A stretch of DNA of 64,000 nucleotides from Simmondsia chinensis (lineage: Eukaryota; Streptophyta; Magnoliopsida; Caryophyllales; Simmondsiaceae): the NCBI GenBank assembly GCA_018398585.1, contig JAGTTD010000022.1:4119501-4183500 (forward strand), written 5' to 3'. The first letter of the stretch is position 1. Each line of letters opens with the position of its first letter. A program made the translations under genes and the position numbers. Of this stretch, positions 44,700-56,100 are shown piece by piece. The notes below the pieces were generated by a model. It was not told where the DNA came from. It was given only the letters and a program-made list of their open reading frames with translations, and ran no database searches.

Positions 44700-45212
44700 T
44701 AGGGGTGTAAATGAGCCGAGCTGGCTCACGAGCCCTCGCGAGCTAGCTCGTCATGAAGCTCGAAAAGCTCCGCTCACTTTGAGCTCGAGCCAAGCCGAGC
44801 CGGCTCGTTTAGCTTATCGAGCCGAGCCTGAGCCTGAGCCTGAGCCTATTGAAGCTTGAGCTTGTAGGCTTGCAAGCCTAAACGAGCCTAAGTGAGCTTT
44901 TTTTAATGCAATATATTTGCTTAAATATTGCCTAATGAATGCATATTGGAGCCTAAATGAGCCGAGCCCGAGTTTAAACGAGCCCAAACGAGCCTATATT
45001 GAGATCAAATGAGCCGAAATACTGCAAGCCTAGCTTGAAGTTCACCGAGCTTAGATCAAGCCAAGCCAAGCCCGAGCTCGAGCCCTAATTTTTAAAGCTC
45101 GCCGGGCTTCGAGCCGAGCCCGAGCCGATCTTAAAGCTAACGAGGCGAGCCTCGAGCCTGGTAGGCTCGGGCGCGGCTCGGCTCGGCTCGGCTCGGCTCA
45201 AATACACCCCTA
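44700..45212. mobile_element. hAT-type MITE, GAGCC-rich, perfect ends
   Basis: 513 bp. Perfect 10-bp inverted termini TAGGGGTGTA and TACACCCCTA, flanked by the perfect 8-bp duplication CCCATCCT (44692-44699 and 45213-45220). The interior is dense in GAGCC, GAGCTCG and GCTCGGCTCG words. Same family as 2880-3480 but better preserved. Confidence 0.85.
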
Positions 45213-45750
45213 CCCATCCTAAAATCAAATTCAACCTAATTACCCAAATGGATTAAAATTGTCAAACCAAATTCAACCCAACTCTCAAACTTTAACCAGA
45301 GTTCACTATCTTCATGTACATGTTATATTATCTTATCGTGTCATACCTTACTAGTTACACTTATAACTACATGTACGAGAATACCCTTTTTTTTTTAATT
45401 ATTATATATAATTGAGTGATGTACGAGAGTATGTACACGCACCTGCTTGGACTCCTATCCTAGTACTGTTTGTCGGAGGTGACGTACGTGAGCACTGGTA
45501 GCATAAGGATCATGGGTGGCGTGGAGTATTTGGGGTACGAGAAAGAGAGAGAATCTACTGCCATTCGTAAGTGTATATAACTATACTTAAACTTTTATCT
45601 ATTATTTAAATTTTTTAGATAGCTGGTTTCTTGACAGAGTATCAGATCCTTATTTATTGAAAGGTCATGAGTTCGAATCTTAACAGCTTCTAATTTAAAG
45701 AAATCTTTGGATATGAACTTTTGCAAGTTTCCTGTGTTATGTTATAATAG
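45213..45750. other. Intergenic with a possible plus-strand TRIM fragment
   Basis: No gene. At about 45634-45690, GACAGAGTATCAGATCCTT followed by GAGTTCGAATCTTAACAGC resembles the primer-site and inner region of the TRIM at 7752-8044 in the opposite orientation. Confidence 0.35.
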
Positions 45751-46032
45751 GTTAGAGTCAACTATCCAAAAGCTTAAATTGATGGTAGAAGACTTAGTAA
45801 TGATTATATACTCCAAAATTGCCCTCGGCACAAATGTGCATTAAGTTTGGAGTGTGGATAATGCATATATTCATCTCATTGTTGAAGTTATATTGACATT
45901 GAAAGTGAGCTCTGTAGGATTCGAACCTTTGACCGATTGGTCAACAAGGCTCTAATATAATATCAAAAAATCAACTATCCCAAAAGTTTAAACTAAAGGG
46001 TGAAGGTCCAAGAATGATTTTATACTCTAGTA
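45751..46032 (-). mobile_element. Degenerate TRIM copy
   Basis: Same plan as 7752-8044. Terminal repeats occur at about 45755-45815 (TCAACTATCCAAAAGCTTAAA) and 45960-46032 (TCAACTATCCCAAAAGTTTAAA, ending TTTTATACTCTA). An inner segment with GGATTCGAACCTTTGACCG and a decayed primer site GGCTCTAATATAATA (45946-45960) lies between. No target duplication was recognised. Confidence 0.65.
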
Positions 46033-46549
46033 GTAATGACTAGTTTTTATGGTAAGTAGAGACGATGACTTAACCATAAGACTTTTTGTCATAAGGTCCA
46101 AATTTGTTAGTGATACAAATCGGTCTAAAGATCCAACCGCAGCCTCAAACCTTTAACGCTAATAATTTACTCTTCTTTTCTCATACCAATCGGACTATTC
46201 TCGGCCTGTACAACATCAATTAGTATTTAACTATTGATCAAGGCCTCATTGAGTATAGCATAGGTTATTGTTAAAAGAAGAACTAAAATTGATCCACGGA
46301 GCTAGTCCTGAGATTTTTTGGACCTAAGGCTGATATTTGAAATGGGATCCTTCATATATATTATATCTTTTCTTTAGTGGCATAAATATTAACTAGACAA
46401 TTGTATGACAGAATTTTAAGTGTATGCTAAATTTGCTTTATCGAAATAAGAAATATTATTAATAGAGAAAGAATGCATAAATAGTTAAGAACAAGATGTC
46501 ATAAGAATACAACCATGCAAGATCAAAAACCCGAGAAAGTAATAATATA
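46033..46549. other. Intergenic, no gene seen
   Basis: Around 46305-46370 GAGCTAGTCCTGAGATTTTTTGG resembles the left end of the small MITE at 31774; otherwise nothing recognised. Confidence 0.35.
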
Positions 46550-46804
46550 CAACAATAACAGACTCAGTGTCTCAAGGGCTTCCGCATAAGCAAAGTCTGA
46601 GAGGGGTGGATGTACGCAGCCTTGGCCCTTCAGGGTATCACCCCGCCGAGAGGCTGTTTTCGAGGACCCCCAATCTTATAGAGTTGGCAACACGAGGACT
46701 TCTCAAAAGATCACAAATCCTGGTACTACTCTCGCCCAAGCATACTTAATATCGAAGTTCTAATGGGATCTGATGCCTCAGTGCCTAGTAAATGAACCCT
46801 CAAA
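46550..46804 (-). mobile_element. 5S-rRNA-headed SINE
   Basis: 255 bp flanked by AAAGTAATAATATA (46536-46549) and AAAGTAATAAAATA (46805-46818), 13 of 14 matching. On the minus strand the 5S-like head covers about 46690-46780 (CATCAGATCCCATTAGAACT, GGGCGAGAGTAGTACCAGGA, GAAGTCCTCGTGTTGCC). The tail (46565-46688) holds GGCTGCGTACATCCACC and CTTATGCGGAAGCCCTTGAG, ending TGTTATTGTTG. Confidence 0.87.
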
Positions 46805-46818
46805 AAAGTAATAAAATA

Positions 46819-47245
46819 AAACCCTCTAATCATCTACAATTTAACTAAGGCTATATCCAATTCTCAACATCCAACTAGTATTGTGTTTTGTAGGTAGAGT
46901 CAGCGTGCACCACGATTAAAGCTCGACATAGATGGAGCCTAACTTTTACGGTGGTCCTTGACAGATGTGGTGTCCTGTAGGTATGTAGATCGACGTAGCG
47001 GCCTAGTTCTGGATTTGGAAATAGTTGTGACTATTAATACATATGGGTTCTTTATGAACGATGGATAGAAATATGACGACATTCAATTAGTGCTTGAAAT
47101 CATGTAATGACCTTTGACTTTGTGTTACTAAGGATGTCTAACCGATCAAAAGTTGAGTTGTTGAAGATAAGTGTGTTTCTGAATTTTCAAATTGCATTGA
47201 AGACAACAAAATAGATCATGAGCCATGCTTTCTTAATTGAGCTTT
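46819..47245. other. Intergenic, no gene seen
   Basis: ACTATTAATACATATGGG at 47026-47043 recurs, with one difference, at about 48817-48834 beyond the L1 insertion. Otherwise nothing recognised. Confidence 0.4.
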
Positions 47246-48816
47246 TTTTTTTGATAATTGAAAATTCATTGATTAAAAAGGCAAATCAAGTCCTTTTAGT
47301 GATACAGGACAAAGCCAAGAGATCTAAAAGAAACAAACCACAAAAACCCAGCCAACACGGCAACCCGACAAAAAGACCACCCAACACAACCAAGGAAAGG
47401 AAGACACCACAAAAACAGAAGAAACCAACAAAGAAACCCAACAAAGACACCAACGCGACTGCCCAGCAGACCACACGACCAACCAAAGAACAACACAAAC
47501 ACAGTACGAGCGAGGAGAAGAGAGCAAAGGCAGACACCCCATACAAACAGCCAGTAAGAACTCACCACCACAGAAACGAAAAGCAAACCAACACATACCA
47601 GCACTCACAACAAAAAGTGAGAAGAAACAGCACCACACCTGCGAACCGAACACTGGACGCCAAGAGCAAACAGGCCAACAGGAAACCAACGCCCAACAAT
47701 CCCCCAAACCCCCTGCCAAGCAGGGCAAAGGACACCCAGAGAGCGACAGATGACAAAACACCCACAACTCCACCACTGAAAACAGGCAACAATCCATCCA
47801 TCCACGCACAAAATCAGGGACTAGAAGACAGCAAAAGCACCCAAGAAGGCCCAAAACTCTGAACGCACCCACACCCAAGCTGCCAAGAACACTCTATATC
47901 TTAGTTTTTCCTTTGTCTTTTATCTTTTTGTTTCTTTTACCCACCCTTTTAAAACTCTTAGCATTTTTCAATAGCTTTTCTACCACCGTGTCATGCATGT
48001 CATCCCATTGTAGCCCCAAAATGTTCGCCGTCTTACAAATCCTCGCAGCTTCCTTGTCTACTGATCTTGTAGAATCCTGATAATGATTTCGATTCAGTGA
48101 AATTGCTTGACGATGATGAACAAGCAGTTTCCTTCACATTTTCAGATAACTTCTTCTCCCTTTTGTCTTTTCCTTTGGGCCTTGATGGAACCTTCCTCAA
48201 CACATGTTCCTCCCTGACTTGCACATCAAATAGATTCACAAATCCTGGTGGGAATTCCTCCTCAGAGCATGTTTGGGAACCACCATCCTCCCTTTCTTTG
48301 TTCCCTTCCGAGCTTAGGTTTTGACCCGTCTTGTAAATATCGCTTAAGACTGGCCAATGATCCACATTCTCCAAGTCCAAGGACGGTAAAGGTAATCTAT
48401 CCTCCCTATCACCCTCCTTACCCTTCAGACCCTTAGGCTGGGCCACAACTAAATCATCCTCATTGCCACAGTCCCTGTTTCCATCATCATTTTCTTCCTC
48501 AACAGCCCCTTCATCCTCTTTCGCAGTGTTAAAAGGGGCATTTTCCGGTAAAGCCTGGGTTTCAGCACTGCACTTGATGTAGTTTTCAGTTAGAACCTGT
48601 CCTCCTTCGATGATGTGGATTACATGTTTGCCTTGGCCCACAACAAAGCTAGCCTTTTCAGCAATACGATGTGGTACCACAGTCTCAATTAAGATCTTAC
48701 CCACTTCTAATGAATCGTTCCCGTTGCATCTCGTATCCACCGCAAGCACCCTACCCCAGCTCTTCCCAATTTCAATAAAATTATCAGAATTCCACGCATG
48801 TTTTGAGAAAAATTGC
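47246..48816 (-). mobile_element. L1-type LINE fragment (ORF1 C-terminal half plus 3' end)
   Basis: The minus-strand frame 48033-48749, extended upstream to about 48815 (NFIEIGKSWGRVLAVDTR), matches the end of the DUF4283-like domain and the acidic low-complexity tail of plant L1 ORF1. Beyond the stop, broken-frame sequence to about 47900 and a T/G-rich 3' UTR (47250-47880 on minus) follow. Poly(T) on the plus strand (47246-47255) followed by GATAATTGAAAATTC is the A tail. ORF2 is absent. The 214-residue plus-strand open frame (47218-47862) is antisense to the 3' UTR and is not a gene. Confidence 0.72.
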
Positions 48817-48834
48817 CACTATTAATACGTATGG

Positions 48835-49342
48835 GCTGGTCATTTTTTGTTCTGGTTTAGAAGTTTTTATTCTTAAGTCTCGTTTGCAGGCAGCCTTATG
48901 CCCAAGGTGTTTTGGTGTTTCTCTTATTTGCCTCGGGGTCCTATTATGCACTATTGTGCCTTCTCGAGCTTGTATTTAAATTATTGAAAAACAAGTCTCT
49001 AATTTTATATTTTTCTTTTGGTTATGGGATGAGTTTTAATTTTACAGGAAACAGTTCAACAAAACAACACAGTCTTACTCTCCTAATACAATTTTAACAA
49101 AATAAAACTTGAAAACAATTTCAAAGCTTTAGTTTCAGTGACTACAACAACAACAAAAGAATTTTCTCGACCCTAACTTCTTTCATCTTATTGTTATCAA
49201 TTTTAGAATAAGTTTACCATGCCAACTAATTGAACAGAAGAATTTTCTCCGTCGAGATAATGTTAATTTTCTCTCAAAAAGCTAAAAACATTCAGCTTGC
49301 CTTACAAATGAGCACTCATTTACTAAGTGTATTTTCAGTACT
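48835..49342. other. Intergenic, no gene seen
   Basis: No coding or repeat boundary recognised. The open frame at 48912-49097 is short and hydrophobic and has no known motif. Confidence 0.4.
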
Positions 49343-49359
49343 TATCCACTTTCAAACAA

Positions 49360-49610
49360 GGGTTCATTTACCTGGCACCGGATCCCATTAGAACTCCGAA
49401 ATTAACCATGGTTGGGCGAGAGTAGTACCACGATAGGTAACCTCCTGAGAAGTCCTAGTGTTGCTAACCATATAAGGTTGGGGGTCCTCGGAAACAGCCT
49501 CTTGGCAAGGTTACACTCTGAAGGGGTAAGGCTGCGTACATTCACCCCTCCCAGATCCTGCTTATGCGGGAGCCCTTGAGACACGGGGTCTGTTATTGTT
49601 ATTGTTGTTG
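49360..49610 (+). mobile_element. 5S-rRNA-headed SINE, perfect target duplication
   Basis: 251 bp flanked by the perfect 17-bp duplication TATCCACTTTCAAACAA (49343-49359 and 49611-49627). The head (49360-49465) aligns with 5S rRNA from its 5' GGGT onward, with an internal deletion before GCACCGGATCCCATTAGAAC; the internal promoter zone and GAAGTCCTAGTGTTGC are present. The tail (49468-49610) has GGTTGGGGGTCCTCGGAAAC, GGTAAGGCTGCGTACATTC and CTTATGCGGGAGCCCTTGAG, ending (TTATTG)nTTGTTG. The best-preserved member of the family here. Confidence 0.92.
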
Positions 49611-49627
49611 TATCCACTTTCAAACAA

Positions 49628-49774
49628 ATATTCAACAATCGATAACTATGTACAAAATAATTTTTATTAAACAATACACATAAACATCTTTAGAACAACT
49701 CACTTACAAATTATAACTGAAATTTATATAGAATTTGGTAATAACGGGCAAAAAAATAAAATCTACATTATTAG
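49628..49774. other. Short spacer before INT copy 3 promoter
   Basis: AT-rich, nothing recognised. Confidence 0.4.
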
Positions 49775-50159
49775 TTTTTTCCGATTATTAGTAACAAAAG
49801 TCACGGTACAAAGAAGACGCACCCGTCAGAGCAAGGCCTAAATATACATATAAAAAAGTATACAGCAAAAAAGACCAATATAAGAAAATCAACATTATGA
49901 CTAACAGCAATATGTATTAATTTTGCTCGGCCTCTTGTGTATTTCACTTTTCTTGGCTAGCCAACAACTAATTTCCTTACCAAAAATAACATTTACTTTC
50001 TTTTGCTTAACTGTATAACTCATGCCAACCTTCTTATTTGTCATATCTTTGACCCTTTTTTTAGTTATTGTTCTCCCCTCTTAAGGTAAAAGTTTCCCGG
50101 TGTCACATATTCAAAGAAAGAAATTTTTCTCATTTGATTTACAAGAACGTATGGCAGTA
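49775..50159 (+). promoter_or_regulatory. Conserved upstream block of INT copy 3
   Basis: Aligns with the sequence before copies 1 and 2 (GTAACAAAAGTCACGGTACA against copy 1, CCTCTTGTGTATTTCACTTT, CAACAACTAATTTCC, CATGCCAACCTTC, TCTTTGACCC, GATTTACAAGAACGTA). Closer to copy 1 than to copy 2. A longer in-frame extension upstream to 50100 exists but is not conserved as protein. Confidence 0.55.
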
Positions 50160-52144
50160 ATGATGGAAGGAGGAGTATTGAAGGGAGATCAAAAAATCCA
50201 GTTTAAAGAATGTTTAAATATAATGAAGCGAAACCCTTATATTATGAAACTAGCCTTCTCGGCGGGCATTGGTGGGCTCCTTTTTGGTTATGACACTAGC
50301 GTTATCTCAGGCGCTCTTCTTTTTATCAGGGAAGACTTCAAAGAGGTCGAGCATACGACATGGCTACAGGAAACCATTGTGTCGATGGCTGTAGCAGGAG
50401 CCATCATTGGTGCAGGGACTGGAGGGTGGCTAAGCAACAAGGTGGGGAGGAAACCGACGATTATAGTTTCAGATGTCTTCTTATTGATTGGACCTCTGAT
50501 AATGAGTTGTGCTCTTGCGCCTTCTGTGATCATTACGGGCAGAATATTGGTAGGTATAGGGGTGGGGATGGCGTCCATGGCTTCGCCTCTATACATATCA
50601 GAGACTTCCCCTACTAGGATTACATGGGCTTTCGTTAGCACCAATATTTTATTCCTTACTGGAGGACAGTTTGTATCCTACCTTACCAACCTTGGTTTTG
50701 CCAAGATAAATGGCACGTGGCGTTGGATGCTAGGAGTAGGTGCATTGCCAGCCCTTCTACAACTTATTCTAATGTTGTCTCGTCCAGAGTCCCCTAGATG
50801 GCTTTTCCGAAAAGAAAAATCTTCAGAAGCAGAGGAAATCTTATCAAGGATCTATCCAGCAGAAGAAGTACTAGAAGAAATGGCAGCACTAATGCAATCA
50901 ATCGACTATGAACTAGCCCTAGAAGGCAATTTGGTAAACGCAAGCACGCTCACCAAAGCCAAGAAAGCCTTCGGGAACAAGGTGGTCCGACAAGGGCTAT
51001 ATGCAGGGATCATTGTTCAAGTAGCCCAACAACTTGTCGGGATCAGCATCATCATGTACTACAGCCCCACCGTCCTTCAGCTCTCCGGCGTTTCCTCTAA
51101 CACCACCGCCCTCTTCCTCTCTCTCATCACATCTGGCATCAATGCTATTGGGTCCATTCTTAGCATGTTATTTGTCGACAGATATGGAAGGAGAAAACTA
51201 ATGGTTATCTCTTTGTTCGGGATCATCACTTCCCTAGTCGTAATGGCCCTATTATTTAACCAGGCCACTCATGCTCCAATGATTAGCCTTATAGACTCCC
51301 GTCACTTTGGCGCCAATTTCACTTGCCCCGCCTATGTTTCGTCCCCAGCAAACCGTTTTTGGACTTGTTCTATTTGTGTGAAACGGAATAATCGATGCGC
51401 TTTTTGTGCTTCAAAAATAAACCACGACAGCAGCCCCGGTGCTTGTGTGGTTAAAACCGACGCTATGCAAAACGCTTGTAGCGCGGAGCAAAGAGAGTAC
51501 TTTACATTGGGATGTCCAAGTACGTATGCGTTATTGGCAATCATGTTCCTAGCAACATACATGATCTTTTATTCCCCTGGTACAGAAAATTTTTTTACTT
51601 ATAAGATTTTTTTTATTAATTATTTTCAACTAAAATTATTTTCTCTCAAAACTTTTATCTTCCTAATTAAAGAAAATATTTTCTACAACCCTATCAGGCA
51701 ATTTTTGTAAATATGCCAGGCAGGCAATTAATTAATCAATTCAATTCATTCTATTATTTTGCACCAGGATTGGGAACCGTGCCGTGGATCATTAACTCGG
51801 AGATCTACCCATTGAGGTTCAGGGGTGTTGGTGGTGGGATCGCTGCCATGGCTAACTGGACTACAAATCTAATAGTGAGCCAAACTTTCTTGACAACGGC
51901 TAAAGCCCTAGGGGCTTATGGCACCCCCTTGTTTTATGCCACTACCTCTACCATTAGCCTGATGCTCGTATACTTATTGGTGCCGGAGACGAAAGGGCTT
52001 CCAATAGAGGAGATTGAGCAAATATTAGATAGGGGATATAATTCTAACTTGTTTGCTGTTAATTATAATAAGAACACTAGACGTAGTGTATCTTATATAG
52101 TTCTTAGATCTCAAACAAAGGGCTTCGGCTCTCCCATCCGTTAG
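50160..52144 (+). CDS. Inositol transporter, INT4-like, copy 3 (two exons, diverged residues)
   Basis: Predicted sugar-porter MFS inositol transporter. Exon 1 is 50160-51579, the intron 51580-51767 (GT..AG, 188 bp) and exon 2 51768-52144; the product is about 598 residues. The start was chosen by alignment to copy 1 (MMEGG against MMKGG); an ATG at 50151 in the same frame is an alternative. TM1, PESPRWLFRK, VDRYGRRK, the eight-cysteine loop and VPETKG are present. It differs from copies 1 and 2 at positions that are conserved in the family: N93 in place of D in GWLSDKxGRK, S122 for W, T155-W156 for R-G in the SPTRIRGAL motif, R208 for L before PESPRW and S296 for N in QQxVGIN. The frame is open, but such changes in motif residues suggest reduced or altered transport. 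Exon 2 is immediately followed by flank shared with copy 2. Confidence 0.85.
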
Positions 52145-53181
52145 AAAAAATATGCATTAGTTTTACGGATTGTGTTTAGTCTTTGACTAAGTATAGTTTG
52201 TGTATTTTCATTGATCGTGTAAAAAAATATCTGATATACTTTTTTCATGTGTAATTGTACAAATACATCAAAAATAGAAAAAAAAAAAAATTAGCACCAA
52301 CTAAATGACAGACAACGATGGTTGCACAAACTTGTTCAATTAATCTACTCAGTTTGCTCTATAATTAAACAATTATTGTCTTAATTACATAAGGGATAGT
52401 CTAGCATTAATTTGTATAATTTTTATTGATTTACGACAATATACTAATATAAATATAAAATTAGCATAATCATGATCATGTGTGCTTTTAATAATTGAAT
52501 GTTCTATGGCTTAGTAAAATGAGGTACGTAAATTATACGGAATTCAATATTTTTGTGTATTATTCGGCTCTATATGTAAAAATTTGGTCCAAAGTTCGTT
52601 GATTTGTAAAAAATTGTATAGGCTTACATTCAATGTATGTAACAACTTCTTCTAAAATATTAAAAAAATAGAAAGGAGTACAATTCTTTCAATTTTGACT
52701 TTTGTTTGAAGGTGTTATCTGTAATAGCAGTAGTTTTCTTACAATAAATTGTAAGAGATAACTTATAAATCAATAATTTGGGAATTGAAGTGACACATTT
52801 AGCAAAATATGTAATGTCGATGCTCAATTTAGGTATAATAAATATGATTATTGTCAACTGGTCGTGTTTTTCTTTGGGAAAAATATGGATATGCGTTATA
52901 AAACGTGTATTATACAGCTAACTTAAAAAACAAGTTGTATTATTGCCAATCATACTTAAACGCCCTTTTTATATGAAAAAATACGGATACATGTTTAATA
53001 CGTCAATTGTACTCATACTAAATATGCTTTATGGTGTTTACAGTTCCTTTATAATAAACATATGTACTTCACCCATAGTTAATTTAATTCTTGTACTTTC
53101 ATGTATTTGTGTCAATTTAGTCTTAATAAAATTTCTATCGTATCCCAGCATAAAATTAACATTAAATTGGTAATAAAATTT
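52145..53181 (+). other. INT copy 3 downstream flank, no other gene seen
   Basis: 52145-52520 aligns with the copy 2 flank (18222-18340 and 21959-22160), and 53060-53175 with about 22260-22460 (GTATTTGTGTCAATTTAGTC, CAGCATAAAATTAA). The rest is AT-rich with no recognised gene. Confidence 0.5.
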
Positions 53182-56100
53182 CTATAGCGGGTTCACGGAA
53201 AGGTTTAAATTGGGTCAACAAGAGGGTTTGGTACACGGGCACCTGGATCTAACATGACAAGGTCAAAAATTATATCATTAATGCAACTTCAATTTCACCA
53301 TTGTACTAGCATCATTTGTTGGAACTGTCAAGGGTTGGGCCAGCCCTTGACGGTTCAAGCTCTTTCTGAGCTAATAAGATGTTTAGGCCTAACATTTTAT
53401 TCCTATGGAAACAAAAAACAACAAAAAAATTATGTTGATCGTATTGGTAAAAATCTCGGTTTTCATTCATCTTTTATTGTTGATCCAAGGGGTTTATCCA
53501 GTGGCATGGCAATCTTTTGGAACAACAACATCGTTTAAAATTTTTCTAAGATTACAAACAGGTTCGTTGAAGCTTTCATCTTGGATCAGAACTCCAGAAA
53601 AGAGTGGACTCATATTTTTTTATATGGTGAACCGTGCAAAGCTAGGAGGACGATTTTTTGGAGGGACATCACTTCTACCTTCTCCGACCTTTGCACGCCC
53701 TCTATTTTCTCCAGAGATTTCAATTCCATCACATCCATGCAGGACAAACTCTACAGAAATGTAGCCACCACTTTTCAGCTTTCATGGATTTTGGATTTCT
53801 TCAATGAGGTGGGTTTGATTGAGCTCTCGATTAAAGGTTGTCGGTACTCTTGGTCAAACAAGCAAGATGCGGGCAATAATTTTAAGGAATGCATCGATAA
53901 GGCAGCAGCGAACTATTCCTGGTAGCAGCTGTTCCCAAAGGCTTTGGTTATCTTGCTCCATGACATCAGGTCAGACCACTACCCACTTCTTTTTTTTTTG
54001 CTTCTGGATGAAGAAAAGTCTAAACATCATCACGACTTTAAATTCAAATCAAAATGGCTCCTTGAAGAGGATTGTCATGACACGGTCAGAGATAGGTGGA
54101 AATTTGAAGGAAGGGGTTCCAGAATGTACCGTTTTTCTAGGATGATCCATCGTTGTCGCAAAGGACTCAAGGATTGGAGCATTGCCAGAAAGAAATTTAG
54201 CAAGACCAGGTTTAATTTCATTTTCAGTCGCCTTACCGAACTCCAAAATAGTGCTACTTCACAAAAGGAAAAGGAGGAGGAACATGAGCTTAACAAGGAG
54301 CTCCAGAACTGCTGGGATGCGGAGGAGGGATTTTTTCACCAGTGTTTTCGCATCAATTGGCTTTCCTATAGGAATAGGAACTCAAGGTTTTTTCATGCTT
54401 CCACCATCCAAAGGAATAAATCTAACGAGATTAGGAGAATCAGAGACGGGGAAGGCGACTGGGTTGATGACTCGGATCGAATCAAGAGACTCATTTTAGC
54501 TCATTTCCAAAGTCCTTATGAAGCCAAAGGTACCCGAGGAGAGGAAGGTGTGATCGATTGCATCCGGTGCGAGGTCAGCCCCTTTATGAACAATGAGCTT
54601 ATTGATCTTGTGACTTGGGCAGAAATCTGGATGGCAGTCAAACAACCAGGGGGCCTCAAAGTGCTAGGACAGGATGGATTCCCAGGTATTTTCTACACCT
54701 CTTTTTGGGACATTATTTCAAATAATGTTTGCCAGGCGGTCGAAAATTTTTTTGAAAACGGTAAAATTGCCAAAAACCTTAACAACACCAACATTGTTTT
54801 AATTCCGAATATTAAAAACCCAAACTCGATTCACCATTTCTGCCCGATTGACCTGTGCAACTTTTCATACAAAATAATTTCGAAAATAATTACAAATCGA
54901 TTAAAACCTTTTTATGGATCAGCACATGTCCCCTTATCAATCCACTTTTGTCAAGGGGAGATAAATTCAAGACAATATTACCGTGGCTCATGAAGATTTC
55001 CATGCTCTCAAAAATAAAAGAAAGGGGGGTAAACATTTTGTTGCCCTCAAATTGACATCGCGAAAGCTTATGACCAAGTTGAACGGAGTTTTCGTGAAAA
55101 TGTTTAAAAAAAAAAGGTTTTAGTGATATTTTTGAGGGATGGATTATGGAAAGTGTTACTACTGTGAAAGTTAGCCCAGTTGTCAATGGCGAGAGGCTTG
55201 ATTTTTTTGGGATTTCTAAGGGCTTCAAACAAGGTGATCCTCTGTCCCCATTCCTCTTCTTCTTTGTGATGGATTCTCTCTCGACCCTTATCACTGAGGC
55301 GTAAAGTACGGGTGAATGGAGTAGCTTTCACATCATGTCTTCCTATCCATCTTTATCTCACCTTTTTTTCGCTGATGACTGTGTCTTGTTTTTCCAAGCT
55401 TCGGGTCAAGTTTGTCACCATGTCAAACACATCGTTAACAAATTCTACGATGCTTCAGGTCAAGAGGTTAATCTCCAAAAATTCTATGCCGCCTTCTCCA
55501 CTAATACTCCTTCTTATGTGAAGGAGGAATGCCTCGGTATTTGGAGGTTGGCCTCTTAAATGAGGAGGATAGGTACCTAGGCTCCCAAATCCTTTGGGGT
55601 AGATCCAAAAAGAATGCCCTTGGTTTTCTTTTTGACAAGGTTCATGGGAAAATGCAGTGTTGGAAATCCAAACTCCATTACTACGCAGAGAGGGAGGTTC
55701 TTCTTAAATCTGTCATGTCAGCCTTCCCCACTTTTGTCATGTCTTATTTCAAAATTCCAATCACCTTCACTAGGAAATTAACAGCGTCATAGCCCGATTT
55801 TGGTGGAAGGGTGGGTCCGTTGAGGATAAAGATACTCGTTAGAAGGGTTGGGATTTACTCACTAAACCAAAAGAGTTAGGGGGTCTCGGTTTACGTGAAC
55901 TTTGCGGGGTCAACACTGCTCTCATCGCAGAGTAGGTTTGGAGAGCAAATCAAAATCCGAACGCTTTTTGAGTTAAAATCGTTAGAGGTGTTTATTTTAG
56001 CGGTAGTTCAATCCTCGACGCTTGTCTTGGTCATAACCCATCTTGGGGTTGGAGGAGTTTTATTGAAGGCCGAGATTTTATTCTCAAGGGCCTTCGATGG

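Noticed and set aside
47218..47862. 214-residue plus-strand open frame rich in K, T, N and P
   Set aside because: It is the antisense of the T/G-rich 3' UTR of the minus-strand L1; composition keeps stops rare in several frames at once (overlapping long frames also occur on the other strand).
50100..50159. Upstream start for INT copy 3 (MSHIQRKKFF..)
   Set aside because: Not alignable as protein with copies 1 and 2, where the same DNA is non-coding; family N-termini start MEGG/MVEG-like.
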